Of a stretch of 25,217 nt of DNA, positions 24,350-25,217 are shown piece by piece (positions within the stretch are counted from its first letter, which is position 1; each line of letters starts with the position of its first letter). Source of the DNA: Thiomonas sp. (GTDB taxonomy: Bacteria; Pseudomonadota; Gammaproteobacteria; Burkholderiales; Burkholderiaceae_C); contig DAIDHU010000448.1 of NCBI GenBank assembly GCA_027451915.1, positions 1 to 25,217 of the forward strand, written 5' to 3'. Both the position numbers and the translations under genes were made by a program. A model generated the notes under the pieces. That model did no database searches. It saw nothing but the letters and a program-made list of their open reading frames with translations, and was not told the DNA's origin.

Positions 24350-24463
24350 TCAGGCGCCGAGATTCAGGCCCGTGCCCGCCGCCGCGGTGCCGCCGGTCGC
24401 CGCGGGCACGCTGGCCGCTGCGCTGAAGGCCCCGATGGGGCCAAGGCCTCCGACGGCTGCCAT
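24350..24463 (-). CDS. Possible 37-residue Gly/Ala-rich small protein
   Basis: A short open frame starts at ATG 24463, 10 bases after the chemoreceptor stop, and ends with TGA at 24350. The product, beginning MAAVGGLGPIGAF, is almost entirely Ala, Gly, Thr, Pro and small hydrophobics, with no charged residue. There is no clear ribosome site, and it may be translated only by coupling, or not at all. Low-complexity composition makes a chance frame quite possible. It fills most of the 248-base gap between the chemoreceptor and glutathione transferase genes. Confidence 0.25.
   Translation of the reverse strand: MAAVGGLGPIGAFSAAASVPAATGGTAAAGTGLNLGA
24371..24410. repeat. Inverted repeat downstream of the CZB chemoreceptor gene
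   Basis: CGTGCCCGC (24371-24379) and GCGGGCACG (24402-24410) are perfect 9-bp arms around a 22-base GC-rich loop. A second small perfect hairpin, GGCCCC/GGGGCC with a 3-base loop, lies at 24428-24442. Together they could end the chemoreceptor transcript, although no T-run follows. Confidence 0.4.
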
Positions 24464-24473
24464 CACAGCGCTG

Positions 24474-25217
24474 CTAGCGCAGCCCTTCGTTCAGCGCGCG
24501 AAGCGCGGCCCCGACCTCGGTCTGCGCCTGCAACAGACGCGCGGTGAGTTCGGCGGCCTGCGGGCGCCGGCCTTCGTGGGCGGCGCCCAGCAGTTCGCGC
24601 GCCAGGGCGTGCACCTTGGCGTGCGGCGCCTCGATGGCCTGGAAGGCCGGCACGGCGGCGTGGGCCTCGCGGCCGCGCCCGTCGTACCAGATGCCGAAGC
24701 TGCATTGGTGATGGTCGGGAACCTGGGCGACCTGCAGGTTCGGCGGCTGCGCGTCGACCTCGGCCAGGATCTGGATCACGAAATTGCGATGGTCCTCCTC
24801 GGCCGAGCGCAGCAGGGCGCGGGTGGCGAGTCTTTGCATGTCCCGGACCTGGCCCTGCAGCCTGGCCACCACGGTGTCGACGGCGCCGAGTTGCCGGCCC
24901 GTGCTTTCACTGGTCGTCGCGATGCGCAGGGTCTGCTCGTCGATCTGCTCGGTGTGGCCCTCGATGCTCAGGGTCGCGTCGTGCACCCGTCGAGCCAGGT
25001 TGCGCACCTCGTCGGCCACCACCGCGAAGCCCCGCCCGGCCTCGCCGGCCCGTGCCGCCTCGATGGCGGCGTTGAGCGCCAGCAGGTTGGTCTGGTAGGA
25101 GATTTCGCGGATGCTCTGCACCAGGGTGGAGATCGTGCCCACCTGGCTCAGCAGGGTCTTCACCGCCTGCGCGTTGTCCCCGACGGCGTGCTTGACCACG
25201 CCGATGGCGCCGTCCAC
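24474..25217 (-). CDS. Chemoreceptor signalling protein with C-terminal CZB zinc-binding domain, 5'-truncated
   Basis: The 3' part of a chemoreceptor-like protein; the frame is open to the window edge, so the start is outside. The first 110 visible residues hold the second half of the signalling hairpin, with tip EISYQTNLLALNAAIEAARAG and then GRGFAVVADEVRNLARR. After a linker, the last roughly 110 residues form a chemoreceptor zinc-binding (CZB) domain with expected ligands: His in EDHRNF, Cys in HQCSFGIWY, and two His in APHAKVH. CZB receptors sense zinc or hypochlorous acid through the Zn-bound cysteine. No membrane segment is visible in this part, and N-terminal sensor domains cannot be judged. 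Confidence 0.94.
   Translation of the reverse strand: MDGAIGVVKHAVGDNAQAVKTLLSQVGTISTLVQSIREISYQTNLLALNAAIEAARAGEAGRGFAVVADEVRNLARRVHDATLSIEGHTEQIDEQTLRIATTSESTGRQLGAVDTVVARLQGQVRDMQRLATRALLRSAEEDHRNFVIQILAEVDAQPPNLQVAQVPDHHQCSFGIWYDGRGREAHAAVPAFQAIEAPHAKVHALARELLGAAHEGRRPQAAELTARLLQAQTEVGAALRALNEGLR

Noticed and set aside
1..25217. CRISPR arrays, tRNA/rRNA genes, insertion sequences, prophage or toxin-antitoxin genes
   Set aside because: No spaced direct repeats, cloverleaf-like tails, transposase or integrase motifs, or terminal inverted repeats were seen in either strand.

Overview
The window is about 25 kb of very GC-rich DNA, densely coded with short intergenic gaps. DsbA, the two chemoreceptors, a CUT2-type sugar ABC importer and a non-phosphorylating sugar-acid pathway suggest a motile Gram-negative proteobacterium, most likely beta (Burkholderiales/Rhodocyclales-like), with gamma not excluded. 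No rRNA, tRNA, CRISPR array, insertion sequence or phage gene was recognised. No gene-free stretch exceeds about 250 bases.

Layout. 1-1584 (+): the 3' part of a membrane chemoreceptor. 1700-4867 (+): a membrane PAS-PAS-GGDEF-EAL protein with a degenerate GGDDF motif and an intact EAL site. 4903-15913 (-): a tightly packed ten-gene operon. In transcription order it encodes a GntR/FCD regulator, an SMP-30-type lactonase, a second cytoplasmic beta-propeller, a two-domain sugar ABC ATPase, a permease, a periplasmic binding protein, a PdxA-family dehydrogenase, a rhamnonate-dehydratase-like enolase-superfamily enzyme, an L-2-keto-3-deoxyarabonate dehydratase-like enzyme and an alpha-ketoglutarate semialdehyde dehydrogenase. 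16020-16295 (-): a small membrane protein resembling half of PnuC. 16492-17154 (+): a DsbA-like oxidoreductase. 17200-21960 (-): a YhaO/YhaN-type nuclease-ATPase pair related to SbcDC. 22145-23569 (+): a polytopic membrane protein, possibly a GT-C glycosyltransferase. 23560-24225 (-): a glutathione S-transferase. 24474-25217 (-): the 3' part of a chemoreceptor with a C-terminal CZB zinc-binding domain.

How the main operon probably works. The importer brings in a sugar, sugar lactone or sugar acid. One or both propellers open a lactone. The enolase-superfamily enzyme dehydrates the aldonate to a 2-keto-3-deoxy acid, which the DHDPS-family enzyme converts to alpha-ketoglutarate semialdehyde. 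The aldehyde dehydrogenase then forms alpha-ketoglutarate. The last two enzymes point to an L-pentonate (L-arabonate, L-lyxonate or similar). There is no obvious sugar dehydrogenase for the first oxidation. An unusual PdxA-family enzyme, altered at both expected substrate motifs and with no kinase beside it, has no place in the standard pathway and is the most interesting unknown here. A perfect inverted repeat just upstream of the regulator is a good operator candidate.
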